Source of the DNA: Bacilli bacterium
GTDB taxonomy: Bacteria; Bacillota_I; Bacilli_A; RFN20; CAG-826
Direction of reading: 5' to 3'
Assembly: GCA_024680795.1 (NCBI GenBank)
Contig: JAILBR010000036.1
Coordinates: forward strand, 1 to 34,277
Length of the DNA stretch: 34,277 nt
The position numbers and the translations under genes are program-made. This document shows, piece after piece, positions 8,042-15,163 of the stretch. A model generated the notes under the pieces. That model ran no database searches and was not told the origin of the DNA. It saw nothing but the letters and a program-made list of their open reading frames with translations. The number at the start of each line of letters is the position of its first letter. Within the stretch, counting starts at the first letter, position 1.

Positions 8042-8884
8042 CTAGTCTTCTAAATCATAATCATCAAGGTAGGAGTGATATTCTCCACCTTTTTTATATC
8101 CTAGAATCATATCTAATGTTACATTATTAGGTGCGTTAAAAATATTCTTCTCTACATCAGGTATTTCTTCTTTTAATTTTTTGATTAAAGCTTTTATGTA
8201 AGCGCGCCTAGATTCACCTATTCCGTCTTCTGCGCTTTTATATTCATTCGTAAAGCGACATGCGCATTGAATAAAATTCAATTCGTGGTGTTTAGCAAAT
8301 CTGATGACATCTTTTTCTCTAATGTAATACATTGGTCTAATCAATTCCATGCCCTCATAGTTCGTGGATCTAAGTTTAGGAAGCATGGTTTGGAAACTTC
8401 CACTAGAGAGCATGTTCATTAAAGTGGTCTCAATGACATCGTCATAATGATGGCCAAGAGCAATCTTGTTACAACCCATCGATTTAGCAATATTATAAAG
8501 AGCCCCTCTTCTCATTTTTGCACATAAAAAACACGGGCTTTTATCTTGCATATAGGCGACTTCAAAGATGTTTGTCTCGTGTATTTCAGCGGGAATATGT
8601 AAGGTTTTCAGGTTTTGAATGTTTAAATCTAAGTTCTCTTTGTTATATCCAGGATTCATTAAAAGATACTTAACTTCAAAGTTCATGTCCTTCATGAATT
8701 TCTTTAAGCACATGAATAATTTGGCAAGCACCATGCTATCTTTTCCACCAGAAATACAAACACAGATAACATCTCCATCTTTGACTAAATTAAATTCTTT
8801 TACTGCTTTCAAAAACTTCGACCAGAGAAATCTTCTAAATGTCGTCGTTATCGATTGTTCGTAAATGTCAATTTCTTCACTCAT
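8042..8884 (-). CDS. ttcA: TtcA-like tRNA 2-thiocytidine synthetase
   Basis: TtcA is a PP-loop ATPase that thiolates cytidine 32 of tRNA using a [4Fe-4S] cluster. From the ATG at 8884 the protein is 280 aa; the ORF track starts at an upstream TTG that lies inside the promoter. Visible are the PP-loop SGGKDS at 45-50, the Cys pair in PCFLCAKMRRGALY (Cys118, Cys121), GHHYDDVIETTLMN, and CACRF (Cys207, Cys209) in the place of the third cluster ligand. It is a little shorter than the E. coli enzyme. Upstream is TATACT eight bases before the ATG. It converges on tcdA with only two bases between stops. Confidence 0.87.
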   Translation of the reverse strand: MSEEIDIYEQSITTTFRRFLWSKFLKAVKEFNLVKDGDVICVCISGGKDSMVLAKLFMCLKKFMKDMNFEVKYLLMNPGYNKENLDLNIQNLKTLHIPAEIHETNIFEVAYMQDKSPCFLCAKMRRGALYNIAKSMGCNKIALGHHYDDVIETTLMNMLSSGSFQTMLPKLRSTNYEGMELIRPMYYIREKDVIRFAKHHELNFIQCACRFTNEYKSAEDGIGESRRAYIKALIKKLKEEIPDVEKNIFNAPNNVTLDMILGYKKGGEYHSYLDDYDLED

Positions 8885-8892
8885 ACTTAATA

Positions 8893-8898
8893 AGTATA
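8893..8898 (-). promoter_or_regulatory. -10 box, near-leaderless (ttcA)
   Basis: TATACT on the minus strand is eight bases from the ATG at 8884, with no ribosome binding site between, so the leader would be at most a few bases. It lies back to back with the hydrolase promoter in a 49-base divergent gap. Confidence 0.45.
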
Positions 8899-8921
8899 TC
8901 AAATATTTTGAATGTTTATGC

Positions 8922-8927
8922 TAATAT
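8922..8927 (+). promoter_or_regulatory. Extended -10 box of a leaderless promoter (hydrolase)
   Basis: TGCTAATAT, then six bases, then ATG: the same arrangement as at 2563. No Shine-Dalgarno sequence is present. Confidence 0.6.
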
Positions 8928-8933
8928 ATTCGC

Positions 8934-9866
8934 ATGGGAATAATTTTAAATGCTTATAAAAAGAATTTATTAGGAAGATTTGATAAGGATGAGGCCGTCC
9001 CTTATTACAGTTATAAAGATTTTCCTGGTTTGCAATATGAAGAAAAAACATTTTTGAATTCCATCAATGTGATGGTCTCATATTTTTATTATTATCGCGA
9101 AGGTTTTATAGGAGATAAAATTGTCATTTTTCTTCCAGGTATTGGACCGGGACATACCGCATATTTAAAAGAGATAAATGAACTAACTTTAATGGGATAT
9201 AAAGTTCTAACTTTAGATTACACAGGATGTGGAGCAAGTAAAGGAGAGGCATTAGGTTCTTTAAATCACCCAACAAGAGACGTTAATGATCTTCTTATGT
9301 ATTTAGACATGAAAGAAGAAATTATGCTTGTAGGACACTCTCTAGGCGCTTATACGGCATTAAATGTTATTAACGAACATGACGAAATAAAAACTGCGGT
9401 TATTATTTCTGGTTTTGTGTCTTTATATAATCAAATCAAGTTCATCGTAAAACTCAGTCCATTTGCGTGGCGCTTATGCCGATATGAGAAAAAAGCAGAA
9501 CCTGATTATTACAACATTGATAACTTTTCGTACTTAAGTTCAACCAAAGACAGATTGCTGTTCATTCATTCTAAGGACGATAATGTGGTCGGCTATAAAT
9601 CCTCCACGGCGATTGTGGAATCTTTGAATAACAAGAACATCAAATTCTTAATTGTTGATAAGAAGAGACATAATCCAACATATACAACTGATGCAGTTAA
9701 ATATATGACTGATACTTTTAGCGAATATTCAAAGCTTATTAAAAATAAGAATTTAGATACTTTGCCAAAAAGAAAGTATTTTTTAAGCCAAAAATCGATC
9801 GACAAGATGACAGAAATGGATAAAAACGTCATTTCTGAGATTGAATATTTTCTTAAAAATTATTAA
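8934..9866 (+). CDS. Alpha/beta hydrolase (serine hydrolase, S33-like)
   Basis: This 310-aa protein has the full triad of an alpha/beta hydrolase: nucleophile elbow GHSLG with Ser136, a likely Asp at 215 or 216 in IHSKDDNVVG, and His246 in KKRHNP. The oxyanion region is FLPGIGPGHTAY. Such enzymes cleave ester, thioester or amide bonds; the YTGCGASKGE motif is common in the BAAT/S33 and monoglyceride-lipase-like branches. It is predicted cytoplasmic, with no signal peptide. It is transcribed alone from a leaderless promoter, with a possible hairpin about 60 bases after its stop. Substrate is unknown. Confidence 0.8.
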   Translation: MGIILNAYKKNLLGRFDKDEAVPYYSYKDFPGLQYEEKTFLNSINVMVSYFYYYREGFIGDKIVIFLPGIGPGHTAYLKEINELTLMGYKVLTLDYTGCGASKGEALGSLNHPTRDVNDLLMYLDMKEEIMLVGHSLGAYTALNVINEHDEIKTAVIISGFVSLYNQIKFIVKLSPFAWRLCRYEKKAEPDYYNIDNFSYLSSTKDRLLFIHSKDDNVVGYKSSTAIVESLNNKNIKFLIVDKKRHNPTYTTDAVKYMTDTFSEYSKLIKNKNLDTLPKRKYFLSQKSIDKMTEMDKNVISEIEYFLKNY

Positions 9867-9924
9867 TAATTTTTATTTATATAACAAGTTTTAGACAATT
9901 GCTGAAAAATATTTTTGTTTTCTA

Positions 9925-9943
9925 TACCTTTTACCTAAAGGTA
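9925..9943. terminator. Hairpin after hydrolase gene, possible terminator or operator
   Basis: TACCTTT and AAAGGTA form a 7-bp inverted repeat with a five-base loop, followed by AT-rich sequence but not a clean T run. It could end the hydrolase transcript or be a regulator site for the promoter starting at 9964. Confidence 0.35.
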
Positions 9944-9963
9944 AATTATTTCATTTTTGCCTA

Positions 9964-9991
9964 TTGACATTTTTAAAAAAGGGACTATGAT
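9964..9991 (+). promoter_or_regulatory. Strong consensus promoter of the 78-aa gene
   Basis: A perfect TTGACA -35 and TATGAT -10 are separated by 16 bases. This is the closest match to a full sigma-70 consensus noticed in the window, suggesting high expression. Transcription should start near 9998. Confidence 0.7.
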
Positions 9992-9997
9992 ATATGC

Positions 9998-10060
9998 ATC
10001 ATCGAGATACCCCTCGTCCCAGGCATGACGTTAAACTGCTGATGAAAGAGAGGCATTTCC
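9998..10060 (+). promoter_or_regulatory. Structured 5' leader of the 78-aa gene
   Basis: The 63-base leader is GC-richer than its surroundings and can form mutually exclusive hairpins: CGAG/CTCG around ATACCC, or CGTC/GACG around CCAGGCAT. An outer ATCA/TGAT pairing would enclose both. AGAGAGG lies shortly before the ATG and may serve as a ribosome site. The competing helices resemble a cis-regulatory element, but I cannot match it to a known riboswitch class. A protein-binding leader is equally possible. Confidence 0.4.
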
Positions 10061-10297
10061 ATGAACTACTACAAATTAACCGCTGTTGTTAACGGTCAAT
10101 ATGTCAGACTTAAGAGAAGTTATTTCTCCACTCGTAGTGAAGCAATCAACTATATGTTTGATTACTATGAAAAGCATTATCTTTATGGTCTCGAAGTAAT
10201 GGATGAACACCCTGTTGACGGAAACAAACATGACGTTGAGTATGTTTGTGACTTCCATAATAGATTCACTATTACTCGAAACCGCATTGAAGCATAA
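10061..10297 (+). CDS. Small protein of unknown function, 78 aa
   Basis: I do not recognise this protein. It is soluble, aromatic-rich (about ten Tyr), basic in the first third and mildly acidic in the middle, with the start MNYYKLTAVVNGQYVRLKR. The pattern of short strands, a helix (SEAINYMFDYYEKHY) and more strands suggests a small alpha/beta fold. It is monocistronic: a consensus promoter, a structured leader and a terminator right after it. That organisation implies strong, possibly regulated expression. It is too ordered in codon use to be a random ORF. Confidence 0.75.
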   Translation: MNYYKLTAVVNGQYVRLKRSYFSTRSEAINYMFDYYEKHYLYGLEVMDEHPVDGNKHDVEYVCDFHNRFTITRNRIEA

Positions 10298-10348
10298 TCG
10301 AGTTTAAGAGATAAATATTTTCAAAACTGACAAAAGTAAGTATTACGT

Positions 10349-10373
10349 AAGGGTCCATTTCGGATCCTTTTTT
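10349..10373 (+). terminator. Intrinsic terminator of the 78-aa gene
   Basis: AAGGGTCC and GGATCCTT form an 8-bp stem (one G-T pair) around ATTTC, followed by a T run. The -10 box for the next gene begins within a few bases of the T run. Confidence 0.75.
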
Positions 10374-10375
10374 GA

Positions 10376-10381
10376 TATAAT
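10376..10381 (+). promoter_or_regulatory. -10 box of the FMN reductase gene
   Basis: A perfect TATAAT sits right after the preceding terminator's T run. Initiation near 10388 would give a leader of about 16 bases holding AGG-type ribosome site sequence (AAGGCAGG), so this gene is leadered. Confidence 0.55.
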
Positions 10382-10403
10382 GAGATAAAGGCAGGAAAAA
10401 CTG

Positions 10404-11024
10404 ATGAAAGTACTTATTATTAATGGCTCGCCTAGAGCAAAAAGCAATTCCAAGATACTCATTGGAGAGCTAGAGAAAACATTTAAAGCGTTGGATGTTG
10501 AAAGTGAAGTAATAAATATCGCCAATATCGACGTGAGAGGTTGTATGGCGTGTGGATATTGCCACGAACACGATGACTGTGTTTTTAAAGATATTGTTAA
10601 TGAGGCAAGCGCCAAATTGAAAGAAGCAGATGGTATGATAATTGTTTCGCCTGTTTACTACGCTTCACCAAATGGCCAAGTAATCTCATTCTTAGATCGT
10701 TTATTTCAGTCGTCTAGATTTTCTAAAAAGTATAAAGTTGGTGCAGCGTTTGTTATTGCTAGACGTGGTGGAACAACTGCTTCATTCGATGTTTTAAATA
10801 AGTACTTTACCATCTCTGGAATGCCTGTTGCTTCTGGTGATTATTGGAATAATGGTTTCGGAAGAATGCCTGGCGAAATCGAACAAGATAAAGAAGGATT
10901 AAGGAATGCAAGAGTGGTTGCGCAAAGAATGACGTTCCTCATGAAAGCCATTAAAGACGCTAAAGAAAAGTACCCTGACCTTCTTAATGAGGAAGAAAGA
11001 GTTTCGACACATTTTATTAGGTAA
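10404..11024 (+). CDS. NADPH-dependent FMN reductase / iron-sulfur flavoprotein-like
   Basis: This 206-aa flavodoxin-fold protein belongs to the NADPH-dependent FMN reductase superfamily. The phosphate-binding loop NGSPRAKSNS lies at 8-17, and VSPVYYASPNGQVISFLDRL is the flavin-contact region. GCMACGYCHEHDDC gives cysteines 47, 50, 53 and 59, matching the compact CX2CX2CX4-7C pattern of iron-sulfur flavoproteins, so a [4Fe-4S] cluster is possible; many relatives keep the Cys without a proven cluster. It probably carries two-electron transfer to quinones or other acceptors in the cytoplasm. It is a single gene with its own promoter. Confidence 0.85.
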   Translation: MKVLIINGSPRAKSNSKILIGELEKTFKALDVESEVINIANIDVRGCMACGYCHEHDDCVFKDIVNEASAKLKEADGMIIVSPVYYASPNGQVISFLDRLFQSSRFSKKYKVGAAFVIARRGGTTASFDVLNKYFTISGMPVASGDYWNNGFGRMPGEIEQDKEGLRNARVVAQRMTFLMKAIKDAKEKYPDLLNEEERVSTHFIR

Positions 11025-11126
11025 AAATTGATAAATTACGGGCAAAAATCGTATATTTGTATGACTTTTGCTGAAAAATAATAATAATTTGTGAGAATAG
11101 TTATCAACAAAAAAAGTAATAATGAT

Positions 11127-11154
11127 TTGCGAAAAATCTGCTTTGCTTTATAAT
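11127..11154 (+). promoter_or_regulatory. Promoter of the SRP RNA
   Basis: TTGCGA and a perfect TATAAT are separated by 16 bases, placing the start at about 11160-11162, exactly where the SRP RNA closing stem begins. Confidence 0.7.
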
Positions 11155-11160
11155 AACTAT

Positions 11161-11241
11161 GCCGTTACGATGGATAACTATGAACCAGGTCAGGACAGGA
11201 ATGTAGCAGCCTTAAGTATCTTGTTCATGTGTGACGGTTTT
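11161..11241 (+). ncRNA. ffs: Small SRP RNA (4.5S type)
   Basis: The RNA scaffold of the signal recognition particle, which binds Ffh and targets nascent membrane proteins to FtsY. The conserved Ffh-binding hairpin is plain: GGTCAGG, a short ACA/TGT stem with a GGAA tetraloop, then AGCAGCC. The distal stem TGAAC/GTTCA and an 8-bp closing stem GCCGTTAC/GTGACGGT frame it, giving about 80 bases, the size of a short bacterial SRP RNA without an Alu domain. The closing stem runs into TTTTACTTTTT and can act as its own terminator. tadA begins only a few bases later. Confidence 0.93.
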
Positions 11242-11248
11242 ACTTTTT

Positions 11249-11713
11249 ATGAAACACGATAAATACTACTTTATGAGATTAGCGATTAGAGAAGCCCAAA
11301 AGGCTCTTTTAATCGACGAGGTTCCAATCGGTTGTGTGATTGTAAAAGACGGCAAGGTCATTGCTCGTGGTCACAACAAAAGAGAGACCAATCAAGAAGT
11401 GATAGGCCATGCGGAAATAGAAGCAATTAGAAAGGCTAATAAAAAGTTAAAAAGTTGGCGACTCGTTAATTGCGACATTTATATCACATTAGAACCTTGT
11501 ATCATGTGTATGGGCGCCATCATCCATTCTAGAATTAATAACGTCTATTATGGGGCCAAAGATTATAAAGGCGGAGCGGTAGAATCATCAATAAATGTTC
11601 TCGAAGCTAAAAATATTAATCACCATCCTAACGTAGAAGGTGGTATATTAGAAGATGAATGTAGTTTGATAATTTCAAACTACTTCAAAGAAAAACGCAT
11701 AAAGAAGATGTAA
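11249..11713 (+). CDS. tadA: tRNA-specific adenosine deaminase TadA
   Basis: TadA converts A34 to inosine in tRNA-Arg(ACG), allowing decoding of CGN codons. From the ATG at 11249 the protein is 154 aa; the listed start is a GTG inside the SRP RNA closing stem and adds six unlikely residues. The zinc site is complete: HAE at 54-56 (His54 ligand, Glu56 catalytic) and PCIMC (Cys84 and Cys87). VPIGCVIV and the end of the first helix match TadA rather than cytidine deaminase. There is no Shine-Dalgarno sequence and no well-placed -10 box, so it is probably made by read-through of the SRP RNA terminator. A strong terminator follows its stop. Confidence 0.93.
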   Translation: MKHDKYYFMRLAIREAQKALLIDEVPIGCVIVKDGKVIARGHNKRETNQEVIGHAEIEAIRKANKKLKSWRLVNCDIYITLEPCIMCMGAIIHSRINNVYYGAKDYKGGAVESSINVLEAKNINHHPNVEGGILEDECSLIISNYFKEKRIKKM

Positions 11714-11738
11714 AAACTTGGATTTTCCAAGTTTTTTT
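11713..11738. terminator. Intrinsic terminator after tadA
   Basis: ACTTGGA and TCCAAGT form a GC-containing stem extended by A-T pairs, with a three-base loop and a run of seven T. The flanking A run makes it workable in both directions. The -10 box of the next operon starts three bases after the T run. Confidence 0.8.
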
Positions 11739-11740
11739 CT

Positions 11741-11746
11741 TATGAT
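11741..11746 (+). promoter_or_regulatory. -10 box of a leaderless promoter (five-gene operon)
   Basis: TATGAT, six bases, ATG. Its -35 region would fall within the terminator stem of tadA, so terminator and promoter share sequence. Confidence 0.6.
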
Positions 11747-11752
11747 ATTTAT

Positions 11753-13711
11753 ATGCATTCACGCGAGCGTGTAAATATTAAAGAAAACAAAGTATGGCAA
11801 ATATTGAAATATTCTCTATTTAATATCCATATTCTTTTTCTTGCTGTTATTTCTGGATTGTGTCTCTTCAGCGCATTAGTTGTTAGAGATACTTATTCAT
11901 GGCTTCCATGCTTATTCCTATTTGCTATTTTTGCTAGTGTAATTGGATTTAGATTATTTATCGCTATTTCAAGAACGAAAGAAAACAAACTTATTAAAGA
12001 CCCAACATCATCTGTTTTAACTAGAACACTAGAGTTGTTCTTTGTCCTTTTAACATGTGTCTCTTTACTTTTGATCCTTATTTTTACTCTAGCGGCAATT
12101 TCATCTAGCCATGTTTCGACATCTAGCGAAATAAATCTTTTCTTAGCTAACAAGATTAATGAATTCTTACTAGCAGCCCCAGCGGGACTTATCTACTTTG
12201 CTAACATCATCGAGTTTATTACTTATCTAAGACTTAGAAAGCAGGACATTAATGAAGATGTTGCTGGCTTAGATAATTTAGCAAGAGCAAAAAGACTAGT
12301 AATAGTGGGACTAGATGCTTTTAAAACAAAGAATAAAGAAGTGGAAGGATCTATTTCTTTAAGTGGCATTAGTACTGATGAGATTAATCAAATCATTTCT
12401 AATATCATCGAATACACAAAAGAAGATAACTACTATGATTCACTTTGTGAATATTATAGATGTTTCAATAAATCTGAAATTATATCATCAATTAAATACA
12501 ACGATATTAATCGTTATGGTGCGGTAACATTCTCTACTGGAGTGACTTATTTATTTGGCGAACCGCAAAACATGAAAATCGAAAATGAAGGTGCCTATCA
12601 AAAGATAAACGAACTTCAAGAGATGGGTTATAAAGTATTAGTCTTATCTAAAGGTATCGAGCAAATTGAAGGTGACACATATCTCTCTACAGTTACTGCG
12701 ATTGCTTTAGTGTTATTAAGAGATGAATTGCAAGAAGGAACTAAAGAAGTATTTGATTATCTTTCTAACCAAGGAATAGATGTCAAAGTTTTATCAGGAT
12801 CGTCCGTTGAAAACACTCAATTCATTCTCAAAAAAGCAGGTTTCATGAACGCCAATAGTGTATGCCATTTTGATGAAAATGAATTGAAATTTACCGATGA
12901 AGGTGCCTTATATTGCGACCTAAATGTAAATTCCGCCACTGTTTTAATGGAACAATTAAACGAACAAAATATCCCTACCGCATATATTACAGAAGGGTTC
13001 AATAGAACTGTTGAAAAGATTGAAAAAGGAAAAGAGATCAATAGTAGACTAAACGCTATAGCTTCTCTTTATGTTAGCAAATCGATTTTTGCAATTATTT
13101 TATCCATTACATTCTTCATCATCTCGTTAGTCACTTCTTATACTTATCAGTATCCATTCACATATAATAATTTCTTACTCTGGGAAGTGTTCTCAATTAT
13201 GCTGCCAAGTTTTTATTTATTGACTGAAAAGAGCAGCAAAGATGTTGAACCTTCGTTCCTCAAGAGTGTATTTAAAAAAGTCTTGCCTATATCGGTATTA
13301 TTTACCTTAGGAACATTATTAGCATTTATCGCTTATATACTTTATATAAATGGTATTATATATACTGGAATCGAAGATTACGGATTAATAATCGGAGAAG
13401 CAAATAGATTTGGCGCAACTGGTATTGCGGTTATAACTATCACCATATTATCTTTTGTAGCAATATATATTGTAATCCGAAAGATTTTTAAGAAAAGCGC
13501 AACAATCCTTGCATTCACTATCATTCCAACTTTATTGATTACCATTGTAATGGTGATTGTTGGTCCAAATACAAACTGGATAAACATTGATTTTAACAAA
13601 ATACTACCTGTTAACTATCTAGCAGCCGGCATTATTTCTCTAGCCGTTTCTGCTCTTGTGTTAATTGTTGTGGTGCTTATAGATGTAATTAGAGGAGAAA
13701 AAAATGATTAA
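11753..13711 (+). CDS. Pseudo-P-type ATPase (catalytically degenerate membrane protein)
   Basis: This 652-aa protein aligns by eye along its length with Exp7/CtpE-like cation P-type ATPases but cannot work as one. VWQILKYSLFNIHILFLAV and the next segment match M1-M2; only about 20 residues separate M2 from M3, so the actuator domain with TGES is missing. At the phosphorylation site DKTGTLT is replaced by LDAFKTKN (187-194). N-domain-like RYGAVTFSTGVTYLFGEPQ and P-domain-like LVLLRDELQEGTKEV and KVLSGS remain, with Ser where the SGD Asp should be. GDGVNDA is absent near 413. SRLNAIASLYVSKSI through YPFT and LPSF matches M5-M6, and the C-terminal helices persist. The uninterrupted frame argues for a retained function, perhaps regulatory or scaffold. 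First gene of a five-gene operon. Confidence 0.7.
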   Translation: MHSRERVNIKENKVWQILKYSLFNIHILFLAVISGLCLFSALVVRDTYSWLPCLFLFAIFASVIGFRLFIAISRTKENKLIKDPTSSVLTRTLELFFVLLTCVSLLLILIFTLAAISSSHVSTSSEINLFLANKINEFLLAAPAGLIYFANIIEFITYLRLRKQDINEDVAGLDNLARAKRLVIVGLDAFKTKNKEVEGSISLSGISTDEINQIISNIIEYTKEDNYYDSLCEYYRCFNKSEIISSIKYNDINRYGAVTFSTGVTYLFGEPQNMKIENEGAYQKINELQEMGYKVLVLSKGIEQIEGDTYLSTVTAIALVLLRDELQEGTKEVFDYLSNQGIDVKVLSGSSVENTQFILKKAGFMNANSVCHFDENELKFTDEGALYCDLNVNSATVLMEQLNEQNIPTAYITEGFNRTVEKIEKGKEINSRLNAIASLYVSKSIFAIILSITFFIISLVTSYTYQYPFTYNNFLLWEVFSIMLPSFYLLTEKSSKDVEPSFLKSVFKKVLPISVLFTLGTLLAFIAYILYINGIIYTGIEDYGLIIGEANRFGATGIAVITITILSFVAIYIVIRKIFKKSATILAFTIIPTLLITIVMVIVGPNTNWINIDFNKILPVNYLAAGIISLAVSALVLIVVVLIDVIRGEKND

Positions 13712-14615
13712 AATTAATCCTGAAGTTAAAAAAGCTTTAGAAGAAGGACGTGCTGTTGTGGCTTTAGAAAGCACAATTATTAGCCATGGCATGCCTTATC
13801 CAAAAAATGTTAAAACTGCTTTTGAAGCAGAAGATGTAGTGAGAAGTCATGGTGCGGTTCCTGCCACTATTGGTATCATTGACGGCGTGGCTATCGTTGG
13901 CATGACTCATGAAGAAATTGAACAATTTGGCAAGAGAGAAGGTATTTTAAAAGTATCTCGTAGAGATTTACCTGTTGTGTTTGCTAAGAAACTATGGGGC
14001 GCTACTACTGTTTCTGCAACGATGATTCTTGCTCACCAAGCTGGTATTGAGGTGTTTGTTACTGGTGGAATTGGTGGCGTACATAGAGGCGCACAAGAAA
14101 CAATGGACATTTCCGCCGACTTACAAGAATTAGCTAAAACTAATGTCACTGTTGTTTGTGCAGGTGCAAAGGCTATCTTAGATTTACCTTTGACACTTGA
14201 ATATTTAGAAACAATGGGTGTTCCAGTTTTAGGATATAAAACTGAAGACTTACCAGCTTTCTATACATCAAAGAGCGGACTAAAGGTTGATTATCGCGTT
14301 GATTCACCAGAAGAGATGGCTAGAATCATCAAAGAAAAACGCGATAGTGGTTTAGTTGGCGGTATCTTGTTAACTAATCCAATCCCAGAAGAATTCGCGA
14401 TGGATAAAGAAGTAATTGATAAAGCAATTGAAACCGCGATTAGAAGAATGGATAGATTAGGAATCAAAGGGAAAGATTGCACTCCATTCTTATTAAAGAC
14501 AATTGTTGAACTTACTGGTGGTGAATCACTAGAAAGCAATATCAGACTAGTTTGTAATAACGCCGCTGTTGGTAGTGAAGTGGCAAAGGAATATGCAAAG
14601 ATTAAAAATCTATGA
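13704..14615 (+). CDS. psuG: Pseudouridine-5'-phosphate glycosidase
   Basis: PsuG reversibly splits pseudouridine 5'-phosphate into uracil and ribose 5-phosphate, the second step of pseudouridine salvage. The 303-aa protein is family length with strong motifs throughout: VVALESTIISHGMPYP near residue 20, VPATIGIIDG, VSRRDLPVVFAKKLWGATTVSATM, VFVTGGIGGVHRGA and TNPIPEEF. Its ATG overlaps the preceding gene by eight bases and follows a GAGGAG ribosome site; its TGA overlaps the ATG of the TetR gene. A PfkB-type pseudouridine kinase (PsuK), usually adjacent, is not in this window. Confidence 0.95.
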   Translation: MIKINPEVKKALEEGRAVVALESTIISHGMPYPKNVKTAFEAEDVVRSHGAVPATIGIIDGVAIVGMTHEEIEQFGKREGILKVSRRDLPVVFAKKLWGATTVSATMILAHQAGIEVFVTGGIGGVHRGAQETMDISADLQELAKTNVTVVCAGAKAILDLPLTLEYLETMGVPVLGYKTEDLPAFYTSKSGLKVDYRVDSPEEMARIIKEKRDSGLVGGILLTNPIPEEFAMDKEVIDKAIETAIRRMDRLGIKGKDCTPFLLKTIVELTGGESLESNIRLVCNNAAVGSEVAKEYAKIKNL

Positions 14616-15163
14616 AAACAGAACATGCATTAGCTAAGGCTTTAAAAGAAATGATGGCCACTAGGTCATTAGATGATATTTCCGTAATGGAAATTTCTAA
14701 GAAATGTGGAGTTTCTAGAAAGACTTTCTATTACCATTATCATGATATTTATGATCTTTTAACACAGGTGTTTTTGGATGAAAAAATACCTAACCTTAAT
14801 AATGCTACTAACTTTGAAGAATTAGTGGAGATTGTCTTTGCGTATTATAAGAAGAATGAAGCCTTTATTAACGCCACGATTGATAGTGCTGGAAAGGATT
14901 TATTCTCCGAATTTATATATAATGCTTTTTATACCACAATTATTAGATTTATCACTAAAGTAGATGCTAATAAAGTTTTTCCAATAGCAAGGAGAAGATC
15001 TATCGCTAGATTCTATGCCTATGGGTATAGTGAGTCAACAGTCTACTATCTTGCTAATCACAAGAATAAAACACTAGAAGGTCTATTAGGATCTTTTACC
15101 TTCATTAAGTATCAAAATTTCGTAAGAAGTCTGCAAAACGACATTAAGGAGTATGAAAAATGA
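14612..15163 (+). CDS. TetR/AcrR-family transcriptional regulator
   Basis: The 183-aa protein has a standard TetR N-terminal domain: DISVMEISKKCGVSRKTFYYHYHDIYDLL is the helix-turn-helix with the YYHY recognition helix end. The all-helical C-terminal part is of the DhaS-like type. It overlaps psuG and the alcohol dehydrogenase gene (ATGA-type junctions), so it is translated within the operon and may control it or respond to an alcohol or aldehyde. I could not find a convincing palindromic operator at the operon promoter. The ligand is unknown. Confidence 0.88.
   Translation: MKTEHALAKALKEMMATRSLDDISVMEISKKCGVSRKTFYYHYHDIYDLLTQVFLDEKIPNLNNATNFEELVEIVFAYYKKNEAFINATIDSAGKDLFSEFIYNAFYTTIIRFITKVDANKVFPIARRRSIARFYAYGYSESTVYYLANHKNKTLEGLLGSFTFIKYQNFVRSLQNDIKEYEK

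Noticed and set aside
8885-8902. TTG start of ttcA at 8902 as listed
   Set aside because: The extra six residues would be encoded inside the TATACT promoter region; the ATG at 8884 gives the usual MSEE-type start.
9998-10060. Leader of the 78-aa gene as a fluoride riboswitch
   Set aside because: CTGCTGATGA recalls the 3' part of the fluoride aptamer, but the 5' GGnGATGG segment and the pseudoknot partner are missing; no known class could be matched.
11231-11248. GTG start of tadA at 11231
   Set aside because: The codons lie in the SRP RNA closing stem; the ATG at 11249 begins the normal TadA N-terminus.
11753-13711. Working cation-transporting P-type ATPase
   Set aside because: DKTGT, TGES and GDGVND motifs are all absent; calling it a transporter ATPase would be misleading.
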